Positions 50,939 to 60,333 of a DNA stretch of 64,000 nucleotides are shown here, piece after piece. Numbering within the stretch: position 1 is the stretch's first letter; each line of letters begins with the position of its first letter. Source of the stretch: Paraburkholderia phytofirmans PsJN (GTDB lineage: Bacteria > Pseudomonadota > Gammaproteobacteria > Burkholderiales > Burkholderiaceae). The notes beneath the pieces are model-generated. The model searched no databases and was not told the DNA's origin. It saw nothing but the letters and a program-made list of their open reading frames with translations. The position numbers and the translations under genes were made by a program. The stretch is taken from the NCBI RefSeq assembly GCF_000020125.1, contig NC_010681.1:3782001-3846000 (forward strand), read 5' to 3'.

Positions 50939-51457
50939 ATGCCTGATTCGCACGCAATCAAAGACGAACTGATCCGCCGCCTCGATCTCAAGCCGCATCC
51001 CGAGGGCGGATTTTTCAGCGAGACATACCGCTCAGTGGAGCGCGTGATTCGCGACAAAGACGTGAGCGGTTCCGCGGAAACGCGCTCGGCGTCGACCGCG
51101 ATCTATTACCTGCTGTGCGACGGCGCGCATTCGGCGTGGCATCGGATCAAATCCGACGAGGTCTGGCATTTCTACGCGGGCGAACCGTTGCTCGTCCACG
51201 TGCTCGACGAAACGGGCGCGCTGGTCACGCACAAGCTCGGCAACGCGCTGACGCACGCGGATGCCGTGTTTCAGGCCGTTGTGCCGGCTGGTTTGTGGTT
51301 CGCGGCGGAATGCGCCGACCCGGCGACCTTCGCGTTGGTCGGTTGCACGGTGGCGCCGGGTTTTGAATTCAGCGAATTCGAGCTGGCGGATGTCGGCACG
51401 TTGAAAGCACGGCACCCGCAGCATGCAGCGTTGATCGAGCGGCTGGGGCCAACTTGA
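50939..51457 (+). CDS. DUF985-family cupin protein
   Basis: A 172-aa single-domain cupin. HPEGGFFSETYRS near residue 20, AIYYLLCDGAHSAWHRIKSD near 58 and WHFYAGEPL carry the usual conserved residues; the later half has VPAGLWFAAECADP and CTVAPGFEFSEFELAD. The family (cupin_5) has no firmly known reaction; sugar or metal binding is suspected from the fold. It starts 23 bp after pncC, probably in the same transcript, with GGGAAG before the ATG. Confidence 0.88.
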   Translation: MPDSHAIKDELIRRLDLKPHPEGGFFSETYRSVERVIRDKDVSGSAETRSASTAIYYLLCDGAHSAWHRIKSDEVWHFYAGEPLLVHVLDETGALVTHKLGNALTHADAVFQAVVPAGLWFAAECADPATFALVGCTVAPGFEFSEFELADVGTLKARHPQHAALIERLGPT

Positions 51458-51587
51458 GTCCCAAGCGCTCATAGGCGGTCTTCAATGAAGGTTGCCTGCG
51501 CTTATGCCGACCTCGCAAATATCGACGTGTCGAGCCGCCAAGCCCAAACTAACCTCAACACGCTCCCGAACAACACCAGCCCGCCGA

Positions 51588-52403
51588 TCACCTAAACGCG
51601 TTGATCCGATCCCGCGTTTCCATCGCGGCCTTCGCCGCGGCTTCGGCGAAATCGTCGCCCTTGCCCGCGTAAATAATCGCCCGCGACGAGTTGATCAGCA
51701 TGCCCGTGCCGTTCGCGGTGCGGCCGGCGTTGACGGTCGCTTGCACGTCGCCGCCTTGCGCGCCGATGCCAGGAATCAGCAGCGGCATATCGCCGACAAT
51801 CCCCCGCACCACTTCGATTTCCTTCGGGAAAGTCGCGCCGACCACCAGACTCAGTTGGCCGCTCGCATTCCATTTCTCCGCCGCCAGTTGCGCGACGACC
51901 TGATACAGCGGACGGCCGCCCGTCTCCAGGAATTGCAGATCGGAGCCGCCCGGGTTCGACGTGCGGCACAGCACGATCACGCCCTTGCCTGCATGCTCCA
52001 GATACGGCTGGATCGAGTCGAACCCCATGTACGGATTCACCGTCACGGCGTCCGCCTGGTAGCGCTCGAACGCCTCGCGCGCATATTGTTCGGCGGTGCT
52101 GCCAATGTCGCCGCGCTTCGCATCCAGAATCACCGGCAGACCCGGATGATTCGCATGAATGTGGGCGATCAGCTGCTCGAGCTGGTCTTCCGCGCGATGC
52201 GCCGCAAAGTAGGCGATCTGCGGTTTAAACGAGGACGCATACGGCGCGGTCGCGTCGACGATCGTGCGGCAGAAATCGAAGATCGCCTCGGGACGGCCCG
52301 CGAGCGCGCCCGGGAATTTGCTCGGCTCGGGATCGAGGCCGACGCACAGCAGCGAGTTGGTGCGCTGCCAGGCGTCGTTGAGTGTCTGGATGAAATTGGG
52401 CAT
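51588..52403 (-). CDS. pyrF: Orotidine 5'-phosphate decarboxylase
   Basis: A 271-aa enzyme of the last step of UMP synthesis. The catalytic motif is [15 protein letters not shown] (about residue 95), with [19 protein letters not shown] and PGIGAQGGD in the barrel. It belongs to the longer bacterial group 2 form (about 270 aa), distinct from the ~230-aa E. coli form. A TAAAAT -10 box lies 41-46 bases upstream. The cupin gene ends 130 bp away, convergent, and no strong terminator is evident between them. Confidence 0.96.
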   Translation of the reverse strand: MPNFIQTLNDAWQRTNSLLCVGLDPEPSKFPGALAGRPEAIFDFCRTIVDATAPYASSFKPQIAYFAAHRAEDQLEQLIAHIHANHPGLPVILDAKRGDIGSTAEQYAREAFERYQADAVTVNPYMGFDSIQPYLEHAGKGVIVLCRTSNPGGSDLQFLETGGRPLYQVVAQLAAEKWNASGQLSLVVGATFPKEIEVVRGIVGDMPLLIPGIGAQGGDVQATVNAGRTANGTGMLINSSRAIIYAGKGDDFAEAAAKAAMETRDRINAFR

Positions 52404-52650
52404 GGTGGGTCTCGCGGCGAGCGGGAAAACGGAAGAGGCGCGTATTTTACCCGTCCCGCGCGGCGGGCCGCGTCAAGGAGCGTGCGGCAGCGGCGGTCCG
52501 GCGCGAGGTGCGGACAGGCGCGGCTAGCGCCCGCAGCGCGCCCTGTGTGTGCTGATGCATTGGTCAGCCACTCGCGAAGCGTGCGAGCCCCGATTGTCCA
52601 CAGCGCATCGCGGGGTGCACGTGTCCGTCATGTCGCGCCGCCCTCGCCCG

Positions 52651-53712
52651 CTATTGCCGCCGCTTTGAGCCGCGCGCGCCCGGCATCGAGCGCAAACCGG
52701 TGCGTTCGACAGTGAAGCGGAATGTGCGTGTCAGTCGTTCACCACGTCCCAGCAAAGTCATGCCGTTTTCGCTCGCGCCGCCGGCCAGGTTCATCGCGTT
52801 GATCGGATGATCGACCGGTTCGAAGCAGAAAAAATCTTCGCCGGGTGGCGTGTACAGCACGTAGTAATCGGTGTCGGCGGCAATGTTCAGCGACAGGCGG
52901 CGCTTCGGCCACACCACCGCCGCTTGCCCGCTCCAGCCGGTAAAAGCGTGATTGACCATGGTTTCCGGCAGCGGATACGCCACGCCGAATTGCCAGGCGG
53001 GCGGCGCGGGCACATGCCGCACTGGCAGCCAGTCGTCGCCGGAGAGCCACAAACCGCCGGCCGCGGCAGACAACTCGGTGTCCGCGTCGCGCACGAAGAA
53101 GGGATGCACGCCCAGCCCGAAAGGCAGCGCCTCGCGGCCGGCATTTTCGATTTCGAGCGCGACGACGAGCGTCGGGCCGTCCAGCGTATAAGTTTGCGTC
53201 GCACGGTAGGCGTACGGCTTGCCGTCGCGGCGGTCGAGCGTGAGGCGGACGTTTTCACGATCCGACTCCGCGACCTGCCAAACCGATTGCCAGCCGTCGC
53301 CGTGAATCGGCAAGGGCTCGTCGGCGCGATTGCGCGGCACCTCGACGCGCCGTCCCGCCACGTTGAATTGCCCGCCGCCGATGCGGTTCGAATACGGCAG
53401 CAGCGGATAACAGGCCAACTGGTTCGGTTGCGTATCGGCCGCGACGTGGCGGCAGCGGCGGAAGATCGGCGTGAGTGCGCCGTCGTTGCGCCAGTCGAAA
53501 CGGGTGACGCCGCCGCCGAGCGTCGGCGCGACGTCGAGCCGCAAATGCGCGTTGGCGAGCGTGATGCATGCGACATCGCCGCCGCTGTCTTCGCCGACGG
53601 CCACCGCCGACGTGCTGGGACCCGGCAGCACCGGATTGGCCGCCGCGGCGAGCCGCGAGCGTCGACTCTGTGAGGTCTGAGGGGAGGAGGAAACAAGATT
53701 CGCAACAGTCAT
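52651..53712 (-). CDS. galM: Aldose 1-epimerase (galactose mutarotase)-like protein
   Basis: A 353-aa protein of the galactose-mutarotase superfamily. The beta-sandwich motifs are visible: LGGGVTRFDW near residue 68, YSNRIGGGQF near 107, PIHGDGWQSVW and a later conserved GVHPFF with a catalytic-type histidine; ENGMTLLGRGE near the end. It would speed alpha/beta interconversion of the sugar before the dehydrogenase. The start at 53712 (MTVANLVSS) has GGAG six bases upstream; four codons more are open to 53724. It is the last gene of the sugar locus. Confidence 0.88.
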   Translation of the reverse strand: MTVANLVSSSPQTSQSRRSRLAAAANPVLPGPSTSAVAVGEDSGGDVACITLANAHLRLDVAPTLGGGVTRFDWRNDGALTPIFRRCRHVAADTQPNQLACYPLLPYSNRIGGGQFNVAGRRVEVPRNRADEPLPIHGDGWQSVWQVAESDRENVRLTLDRRDGKPYAYRATQTYTLDGPTLVVALEIENAGREALPFGLGVHPFFVRDADTELSAAAGGLWLSGDDWLPVRHVPAPPAWQFGVAYPLPETMVNHAFTGWSGQAAVVWPKRRLSLNIAADTDYYVLYTPPGEDFFCFEPVDHPINAMNLAGGASENGMTLLGRGERLTRTFRFTVERTGLRSMPGARGSKRRQ

Positions 53713-53853
53713 ATCTGGCTCCATCGAGAGGCTTGGGACGTTGCCGTCATCGCTGACGGATGCTGTTGGGCGATTTTTTTTAAAACGGGTCGCCTCTGGG
53801 TCCGAACTGCATGCTGCCGATTTGCTGCCACTGGGATTGCACCATCCACTTGC

Positions 53854-53885
53854 GATTCACTTTCTGATTCACTTTCTGATTCACT
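53854..53885. repeat. 12-bp tandem repeat between the lactonase and epimerase genes
   Basis: GATTCACTTTCT occurs twice in full followed by GATTCACT. It would encode Ser-Glu repeats on the minus strand, but no gene is supported there. The rest of the 233-bp gap is plain. Confidence 0.85.
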
Positions 53886-53945
53886 GCCCGGCCGCGCTTC
53901 ATTTGCTTCATGGCTGCCTCGGGAGCGAGGCAGCGTCATTCTGCG

Positions 53946-54848
53946 CTAAGCGGGCGCGCCCTGGAACACCGGCTCCGGCAAACCTCGCCGTCCGAGTGTG
54001 GCGATAAACACGCCGCCTGCATGCGGATCGTTGGCGAGCGCCGCTGCATCGAGGTCACAGCGCGCGCTCGTAATGTACAGCGTGTCCAGCTGCGTGCCGC
54101 CCAGCGCGACGCAACTCGGCTGCGCGGTCGGCACGTCGACGCGCTCCGTTTCCATGCCGTCCGGTCCGTAGCGCACCACACGCCGGCCGCCCCATTGCGC
54201 GTTCCACAGGCCGCCGTCACGGTCGACGGTCGAGCCGTCGGGTTCGCCGGTGGCGTCGGTGAGCCGCGTGAAAAGGCGGTCGTTGGCGATGCTGCCGTCC
54301 GCGCGATAGTCGCAAGCGCGGATTTCGCGCGTCGGCGAATCGCAGTAGTACATCGTCGCGCCGTCGGGACTGAAAGCGATGCTGTTCGAGATCGCCGGCG
54401 CAGGCAACGGCAAACGCTCCAGCGACAAATCGTGACCGAGCCGGTAGAAGCCGCCGATTGCCTGCAACGGCGCGCCCTCATCTTTGGTGCCGAACACGAA
54501 GCGGCCCTGACGGTCGCAGCGGCCGTCGTTCACGCGAGTGTTCAAGCCGGCTTCGACGTCGATGATGCGCCGCGTTTCGCCGGTGGCCAACTCGAAAAAG
54601 GCGAGATGCGTGGCCAGGCCGAGCAACAGGTAACGCGGATCCGCGCACAACGCGAAGGTGGCGAGGCGTTCGGGCATGTGCCAGGACATGTTGCTACAGT
54701 CCCGCGGGTCGTAGCGCCACAGACGCGCGCCTTCGATATCCGTCCAGTAGAAATGGCCGGTCTGCGCGCACCATGTCGCGCCCTCGCCGAGCGTGCATTT
54801 CGTATCGAGCAGCAGCGCGGCCGTGCCTGGTGAACCGCTCGCGCTCAC
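53946..54848 (-). CDS. SMP-30/gluconolactonase-type sugar lactonase
   Basis: A 300-aa six-bladed propeller of the SMP-30 family. It carries LGEGATWCAQTGHFYWTDIE with a metal-ligand glutamate, TRVNDGRCDRQGRFVFGTKD, and FSPDGATMYYCDSPTREI, all typical; later EPDGSTVDRDGGLW supplies the last ligand. It should open the aldonolactone made by the sugar 1-dehydrogenase. The start is GTG 54848, whose first bases overlap the stop of the SDR gene (GTGA), so translation is coupled. Family members act on L-arabinono- or D-galactonolactone; both would fit. Confidence 0.92.
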   Translation of the reverse strand: MSASGSPGTAALLLDTKCTLGEGATWCAQTGHFYWTDIEGARLWRYDPRDCSNMSWHMPERLATFALCADPRYLLLGLATHLAFFELATGETRRIIDVEAGLNTRVNDGRCDRQGRFVFGTKDEGAPLQAIGGFYRLGHDLSLERLPLPAPAISNSIAFSPDGATMYYCDSPTREIRACDYRADGSIANDRLFTRLTDATGEPDGSTVDRDGGLWNAQWGGRRVVRYGPDGMETERVDVPTAQPSCVALGGTQLDTLYITSARCDLDAAALANDPHAGGVFIATLGRRGLPEPVFQGAPA

Positions 54849-55645
54849 GCCCAGCCTCCGTCCACGACGATGTCCTGCGCGGTGATCATGCGGCTGTCGT
54901 CGGCGGCGAGGAAGAGCGCCATGCGGGCGAGGTCGGCCGGTTCCAGCTCCGCGTCGATGCACTGCCCTTCCTTGATCGAACGACGGCCCGCGTCGTCGAG
55001 CCACAGCCGCTTCTGCTTCTCGGTCATCACCCAGCCTGGCACCAGCGTATTGACGCGAATATTGAAGTGACCGAGGTCGCGCGCGAGACCGCGCGTCAAA
55101 CCCTGCACCGCGGATTTCGACATCACATAGACCGGATAACCGCCGTTCTTCAGCATCCAGCTGATCGAGCCGAGATTGATGATCGAGCCGCTGTTGGCGG
55201 CTTTCATATCCTCCATCACCGCTTGCGCCGCGAAGAACTGGTGACGGATATTCACTGCTATGCCCGCGTCGAACGACTCGCGCGTGACTTCGCCGATCGT
55301 ATGGCGTTTGTCGTTCGCGGCGTTGTTCACCAGCACTTGGATCGGACCCAGCGCGGCCTTCACGTCGGCGATCGCTTTTTGCAGCGCGTCGATATCGGTC
55401 AGATCGCACGACAGGAACAGCGGCTTGTGCTTCGAATCGCCGAGCTCGTCGGCGAGCGCTTCACCGGCGCTCGCGTCGATATCGAAGAACGCGACGCGCG
55501 CGCCTTGCGCCGCGAAATGCTCGACGAACGATGCGCCGATGCCGGTCGCGCCGCCCGTGATCAACACCGTGCGGTCGACGAGGCTCGGATAACGTGCGAA
55601 AGCGCTGTCCGCGAGACGGACGTTTGCATTGGCCGGAGACGACAT
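54845..55645 (-). CDS. SDR-family sugar 1-dehydrogenase (galactose/arabinose type)
   Basis: A 266-aa short-chain dehydrogenase. The coenzyme loop is GGATGIG near residue 32, NNAAND marks the fourth strand, and the catalytic residues are S in LGSISWMLKN with YVMSK (Y and K). It ends with DIVVDGGWA. Its place between the AraFGH importer and an SMP-30 lactonase, with overlap to the latter, indicates it oxidises D-galactose or L-arabinose to the lactone. Related Burkholderia enzymes are annotated as such dehydrogenases; sugar specificity cannot be read from sequence. Confidence 0.87.
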   Translation of the reverse strand: MSSPANANVRLADSAFARYPSLVDRTVLITGGATGIGASFVEHFAAQGARVAFFDIDASAGEALADELGDSKHKPLFLSCDLTDIDALQKAIADVKAALGPIQVLVNNAANDKRHTIGEVTRESFDAGIAVNIRHQFFAAQAVMEDMKAANSGSIINLGSISWMLKNGGYPVYVMSKSAVQGLTRGLARDLGHFNIRVNTLVPGWVMTEKQKRLWLDDAGRRSIKEGQCIDAELEPADLARMALFLAADDSRMITAQDIVVDGGWA

Positions 55646-55684
55646 CGTTCGATTCCTTTTAGAGCAAGTGAGTGGGTCGCGGGT

Positions 55685-56701
55685 TTAGTCGCGCGAGCCG
55701 CGGTTCTTCAACTGGTCGAGCAGCACGGCGGCGAGCAGGATCGCGCCGCGCACGAGGTACTGGTAGAACGCGTCGATGTTCATCAGGTTCATCACGTTCT
55801 CGACCGTGCCCATGATCAGCACGCCGATCACCACGCCGGAAATCGTCGCGCGTCCACCGAGCAGCGAGACGCCGCCCAGCACGCAGGCCGAAATCACGTT
55901 CAGTTCGAAGCCCTGCGCCGCGTTCGGCTGACCCGACGTGATACGTGAGGCCAGAATCACGCCGGCCAGCGCGGTCACCGCGCCCTGAATCAGGAAGATG
56001 TAGACGCGCGTGCGTTCCACGTTGATACCGGCCAGACGCGACGCTTCCGGATTGCCGCCGATTGCGAGCGTATTGCGGCCGTACACGGTCTGGTTGAGCA
56101 TCACGCCGAACACGATGAAGCACAGCAGCGTGACCCAGATCGGCAGCGACACGCCGAAGAAGCTCAAACCGCCCAGCGCGATAAACGTATCCGACGACAC
56201 GCCCACCGCCTGACCGTGTGAAACGATAAAGCCGAGACCGCGGACGATTTCCATCGTGGCGAGCGTCGTAATCAGCGCGTTGATGCGCAGATACGCGATC
56301 ACCGCGCCGTTGACGAAGCCGATCACGCCGCCCGCCGCCACCGCCGCGACGATCGCGATAAAGGTGTTACCGGTGGCGTTGAGCACCATCGCACACAACA
56401 CGCCGGCGAACGCGACGGTCGAACCCACCGACAAGTCGAAGTCGCGCGAGGCGAGACAGAACATCATCGTGCACGAGACCATGCCGATCTGCGAGATCGA
56501 CAGCGCGAGGCCGAGCATGTTCTCGATCGAGAAGAAGTGATCGACGGTCAGCGACATCGTGGCGAACATCACGACGAAGATCACGATCAGGCTGTATTCG
56601 GTGATCTGCTGCCACCATTTGGCCTTGTCGTTCGACTGCGGAATCAGCGCTTCGGCCGCGCCCTTGGCGGCCTGTTGCGCGAGGTTTTCTCTGGCTTGCA
56701 T
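55685..56701 (-). CDS. araH: Sugar ABC transporter permease (AraH type)
   Basis: A 338-aa inner-membrane permease of the RbsC/AraH/MglC family. About eight to ten hydrophobic helices start near residue 30 (YSLIVIFVVMFATMSLTV). DFDLSVGSTVAFAGVLCAM and GGNPEASRLAGINVERTRVY (the cytoplasmic coupling loop) are family marks. It is downstream of the ATPase by 54 bp, and the SDR follows by 39 bp. With AraG and AraF it imports L-arabinose and probably D-galactose. Confidence 0.93.
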   Translation of the reverse strand: MQARENLAQQAAKGAAEALIPQSNDKAKWWQQITEYSLIVIFVVMFATMSLTVDHFFSIENMLGLALSISQIGMVSCTMMFCLASRDFDLSVGSTVAFAGVLCAMVLNATGNTFIAIVAAVAAGGVIGFVNGAVIAYLRINALITTLATMEIVRGLGFIVSHGQAVGVSSDTFIALGGLSFFGVSLPIWVTLLCFIVFGVMLNQTVYGRNTLAIGGNPEASRLAGINVERTRVYIFLIQGAVTALAGVILASRITSGQPNAAQGFELNVISACVLGGVSLLGGRATISGVVIGVLIMGTVENVMNLMNIDAFYQYLVRGAILLAAVLLDQLKNRGSRD

Positions 56702-56755
56702 GTTGAAGACTCCTCCCGTTCCCCACGGGTTGCCGGACTTTCGTCCGAATGATGT

Positions 56756-58294
56756 TCAGGCCGCCTGTTGGGCAGCGGCTTGCGTTCCGGGCAGTGCGGT
56801 CGAGCTTTGCGGCAGCGCGAGGCTCAGCACCGATTGTTCCGTTGCATCCTTGCGCGTCAGCTCGCCGGAAATCCGGCCTTGGCGCATCACGACGATGCGG
56901 TCGGACACGCCGAGCACTTCCGGCAGCTCCGACGAAATCATCACGATCGCGCAGCCGCGTTCGGCAAGCTGATAGATCACGTTGTAGATTTCGTGCTTCG
57001 CGCCGACGTCGATCCCGCGCGTCGGCTCGTCGAGAATCACCACTTTCAGATCCGGCTCGGCCAACCAGCGCGACAGAATCGCCTTCTGCTGATTGCCGCC
57101 TGACAGGAAGCGGATTTTCTGGCGGCGGCTCGGCGTCTTGATCTTGAGCAGCTTGATGAAACGGTCGGCGGTTTCCGCTTCCTTCTTGCGGTCGAGGAAC
57201 ATCCCCACCCGCAGATAGTGGCGGCGGCAACTGATATTGATGTTCTCCGACACGGTCGCCATCGCGACGATGCCCTCTTCCTTGCGGTCTTCCGGGCACA
57301 GCACGATGCCGTGGCGGATCGCTTCGCCCGCGCTGCGCACTTTGATCGGCTTGCCGTCGAGCAGCAACTCGCCGCCCTTCTTGTGATCGGCGCCGTACAC
57401 CAGATGCATCAGTTCGCTGCGGCCCGCGCCCACCAGACCGAAGAAGCCGACAATCTCGCCGCGCCGCACTTCGAAGCTGGCCGGCTGTGCGAGCGCATGG
57501 CCTTCGATGCCTTTCGCGGCGAAGCGCACTTCGCCGAGCGGTCGCGCCGAATAGTTATAGATATCCGAAATTTCCCGCCCCACCATCTCGCTGACGATGG
57601 TGTCGCGCGTCACGCCTTCGAGCGTGGGATGCGAGGCGATCTTGCGGCCGTCGCGGAAGATCGTGCAGGCGTCGCACAACTCGTAGATCTCGTCCATGCG
57701 GTGCGAGATGTAGATCATCGCGCGATTGTCGGCGCGCAAGTCGCGCACCAGCTTGAACAGCACTTCGGTCTCACGATGCGACAGCGAGCTGGTCGGCTCG
57801 TCCAGAGCGATCACGCGCGCGTTACGCAGCAGCGCCTTGCAGATTTCCACCATCTGGCGCTGCGCGATCGAGAGCTTGCGCAGTTTCGCGTTCGGGTCGA
57901 GCGCGACGCCCATCGCTTCGAGGCGTTCGCGCACGAAGCGTTTGGCTTCGCGCTTGTTGACCCAGCCGAGCGAGTTCGGCAGTTGTCCGAGCAGCAGATT
58001 TTCCGCGACCGTCAGATCGGGCACGTATTGCAGTTCCTGGTGAATCACCGCGATGCCCGCCGCGATCGACGACGCCGCGCTCGTGAAGCGCACCTCGTTG
58101 CCGTCGATCATCACGCGGCCCGAGTCGGGCTGATATTCACCACCGAGAATCTTCAGCAGGGTCGATTTCCCCGCGCCGTTTTCGCCCATCAGGCCGTGCA
58201 CCTGGCCGACGTTGACGTCGAAGGACACACCGTCGAGCGCGCGCACGCCTGGAAAGACTTTGCCGATATTGTCAAAACGTAGCGTCGCTGACAC
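56756..58294 (-). CDS. araG: Sugar ABC transporter ATP-binding protein (AraG type)
   Basis: A 512-aa double-domain ATPase. The first half has Walker [10 protein letters not shown] (residues 37-45), a Q-loop, [15 protein letters not shown] and the Walker [10 protein letters not shown]. The second half has the degenerate loop [10 protein letters not shown], signature [15 protein letters not shown] and [13 protein letters not shown]. One intact and one altered nucleotide site is the family pattern in the CUT2 group. The C-terminus ends in a Gln/Ala-rich tail. araF lies 133 bp upstream, separated by a stable hairpin. Confidence 0.95.
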   Translation of the reverse strand: MSATLRFDNIGKVFPGVRALDGVSFDVNVGQVHGLMGENGAGKSTLLKILGGEYQPDSGRVMIDGNEVRFTSAASSIAAGIAVIHQELQYVPDLTVAENLLLGQLPNSLGWVNKREAKRFVRERLEAMGVALDPNAKLRKLSIAQRQMVEICKALLRNARVIALDEPTSSLSHRETEVLFKLVRDLRADNRAMIYISHRMDEIYELCDACTIFRDGRKIASHPTLEGVTRDTIVSEMVGREISDIYNYSARPLGEVRFAAKGIEGHALAQPASFEVRRGEIVGFFGLVGAGRSELMHLVYGADHKKGGELLLDGKPIKVRSAGEAIRHGIVLCPEDRKEEGIVAMATVSENINISCRRHYLRVGMFLDRKKEAETADRFIKLLKIKTPSRRQKIRFLSGGNQQKAILSRWLAEPDLKVVILDEPTRGIDVGAKHEIYNVIYQLAERGCAIVMISSELPEVLGVSDRIVVMRQGRISGELTRKDATEQSVLSLALPQSSTALPGTQAAAQQAA

Positions 58295-58352
58295 TTCGCC
58301 TCCTAATGCTTCGAATGAACCGTCTGTCTCTACTGCTGATCTTTTATTGCTG

Positions 58353-58392
58353 CTGCCGGCGCGCCGATCTTTGGCAAAAGGCGCACCGGCAG
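58353..58392 (-). terminator. Attenuating hairpin between araF and araG
   Basis: CTGCCGGCGCGCC (58353-58365) pairs with GGCGCACCGGCAG (58380-58392) with one G-U pair on the minus strand and a 14-base loop. No U tract follows. Such hairpins after binding-protein genes usually protect the upstream mRNA so that more binding protein is made. Confidence 0.65.
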
Positions 58393-58427
58393 TTCACTTC
58401 ATTGCGCAGCGTACTGAATCACCCAGC

Positions 58428-59426
58428 TCAATTCGCCGCGAGGCCCATCTTCTGGCGTACGTCGGCGACGTTGTCACGCGTGGCCAGCATGCCGGTCGTC
58501 AGCGTGAGCGGCGGCGGTGCCTTGCCTTGCGTGATCCAGTCGTACATCAGCGTCGAAGTTTCTTCGCCGTGGCGTTTCGGGCTGATGATGACCGTGCCGT
58601 AGAAGCCCGTCGGCGACGGCTTCTTGAACTCGTTCAAAGCCGAGTCCGAACCGCCGATGCCGATACCGATCATGTTGTCCGCCTTGAAGCCGCGGCCTTC
58701 CGCTGCGCGCACGGCGCCGAGCACGCCTTCGTCGTTCAGCGCGTAAGCCACCCAGTGCTTGAACTGCGGATTCTTCGTCAGCGCGATGTTAGCCGCGTTG
58801 AACGCGTTTTCCGTGTCGGTCTTCGCTTGCGGCGCCATCACGATGTTCGCCTTCGGGAAGCCGGCTGCGATCAGTGCGTCGGTCGCCCCGCTGGTCCGGT
58901 CATGCGCGGTCGGCAGCTGTTCGTAGGTCACGTCGATCGCGCCCACGTCCTTCATGTCCCAGCCGCGCTTCTTGATTTCCGCGGCCAGGCCGTCGCCGAC
59001 CTGCTTGCCGATGTTGTACGCCGAGATACCCATATGCGGCACCGACGCGATCGGCTTGCCCGCGCCGTCGACCAGGCGGTCGTCCACCGTCATCATCTTC
59101 AGGCCGTCGGCCTTCGCTTTCGCGACGATGCCCGGTCCGAGCTTGACGTCAGGCGTGCAGATCACGAAGCCTTGCGCCTTTTGCGCCGATAGATTGTCGA
59201 TTGCGCTCATCACCTTCTCGCCCGACGGCGCGCCGATCTTCACCAGCGTGAAGCCCTTTTCCTTGGCGGCGATCTCGGCGAACTTCCACTCGTCCTGGAA
59301 CCACGGTTCTTCCGGCTGCTTCACGAGGAAGCCGATCTTCACCGGATCGGCGGCTTGCGCGACCGGTGCGTTGAAGAGCACACCCGTCGCCGCTGCTGCC
59401 AGCGTGAGGAAAATTCTACGTTTCAT
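58428..59426 (-). CDS. araF: Periplasmic sugar-binding protein (AraF type)
   Basis: A 332-aa secreted binding protein. A signal peptide (MKRRIFLTLAAAATGVLFNA, cut near AQAAD) precedes KIGFLVKQPEEPWFQDEWKF, almost the same as the start of mature E. coli AraF. FVICTPDVKLGPGIVAKAK and IGIGIGGSDSALNEFKK are further matches. E. coli AraF binds L-arabinose, D-galactose and D-fucose. The start at 59426 is the signal ATG; 23 further open codons are not conserved. It is upstream of araG across a hairpin. Confidence 0.95.
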   Translation of the reverse strand: MKRRIFLTLAAAATGVLFNAPVAQAADPVKIGFLVKQPEEPWFQDEWKFAEIAAKEKGFTLVKIGAPSGEKVMSAIDNLSAQKAQGFVICTPDVKLGPGIVAKAKADGLKMMTVDDRLVDGAGKPIASVPHMGISAYNIGKQVGDGLAAEIKKRGWDMKDVGAIDVTYEQLPTAHDRTSGATDALIAAGFPKANIVMAPQAKTDTENAFNAANIALTKNPQFKHWVAYALNDEGVLGAVRAAEGRGFKADNMIGIGIGGSDSALNEFKKPSPTGFYGTVIISPKRHGEETSTLMYDWITQGKAPPPLTLTTGMLATRDNVADVRQKMGLAAN

Positions 59427-59556
59427 GATGCGTGTCTCCTGACTAATTGATAACGAGAAGGTATTGGCCGCGTCTTCTTGTACCGGGTCTGACACACGCG
59501 GCCAGCGCGTCGTCCGGTGTACTCATTGCGCCCCTGCGCAATCCGAGTTCTGTAAA

Positions 59557-60333
59557 TCAGTCGTGATACAGCGCCGAGCGTCCGCCATCCACGGTGATGC
59601 AGGTAGCGTTGATGAACGGCGCTTCGTCCGAGGCGAGAAACACCGCCGTCATCGCCACTTCTTCCGGGCGGCCGATGCGTTTCATCGGCTGCAGATCGAG
59701 CGTCGCCTGTTGCGCGGCGGCCGGATCGGCCTGCTCGTTCCACCAGTCGTGCGTCAATTGCGTTTCGATGTAACCCGGCGCGATCGCGTTGACCCGCACA
59801 TTGCGCGGCGCGTATTCGATGCCGAGCGCGCGCGTCAGTCCGATCACGCCGTGCTTCGCCACCGGGTACGGAAAGCAGCCCGGAATGATCTTGAACGAAT
59901 GCGTCGAGGCGATATTCACGATGCTGCCCGCGCCGCGTTCGACCATGCCCGGCAATGCCGCGCGGCAACCGTTCCACACGCCGTCGAGATCCACTGCGAA
60001 GCAGCGGCGCCAGTCGTCGTCGGTCATCGTGAGCGGGTCGCAGAACACGTTGATGCCGGCGTTGTTCACCAATACGTCGAGCGCGCCGAATGCGCGTTCG
60101 GCTTCGCTCACCGCGTGCTGAACCGACGCGGACTGCGTCACGTCCGTGTGCACCGCGAGTACGCGCGCGCCGGTCTGCGCCTTGATGTGCTCCGCCGTCT
60201 GCCGCGCGGTCTCGATATCCAGTTCCGCCAGCACGACCGCCGCGCCTTCGCGCGCGAAAGCATGCGCGATCGCCGAGCCGATGCCGCGTCCGGCGCCGGT
60301 GACAAGAGCGACTTTGCCGGCGAGCCGCTTCAT
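59557..60333 (-). CDS. Second SDR-family dehydrogenase of the sugar locus
   Basis: A 258-aa short-chain dehydrogenase with GAGRGIG near residue 14, the NAG motif LVNNAGINVF near 88, the catalytic serine in IASTHSF and YPVAK for the tyrosine-lysine pair, ending in CITVDGGRSALYHD. It overlaps dgoA by 4 bp (ATGA) and is upstream of araF. It may be the L-arabinose or D-galactose 1-dehydrogenase, with the other SDR taking the partner sugar, or one may act on L-fucose-like sugars. Which is which is not decidable here. Confidence 0.87.
   Translation of the reverse strand: MKRLAGKVALVTGAGRGIGSAIAHAFAREGAAVVLAELDIETARQTAEHIKAQTGARVLAVHTDVTQSASVQHAVSEAERAFGALDVLVNNAGINVFCDPLTMTDDDWRRCFAVDLDGVWNGCRAALPGMVERGAGSIVNIASTHSFKIIPGCFPYPVAKHGVIGLTRALGIEYAPRNVRVNAIAPGYIETQLTHDWWNEQADPAAAQQATLDLQPMKRIGRPEEVAMTAVFLASDEAPFINATCITVDGGRSALYHD

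Noticed and set aside
53709..53939. A minus-strand frame encoding Ser-Glu repeats
   Set aside because: The repeat is a short DNA tandem array; the rest of the frame is not protein-like.
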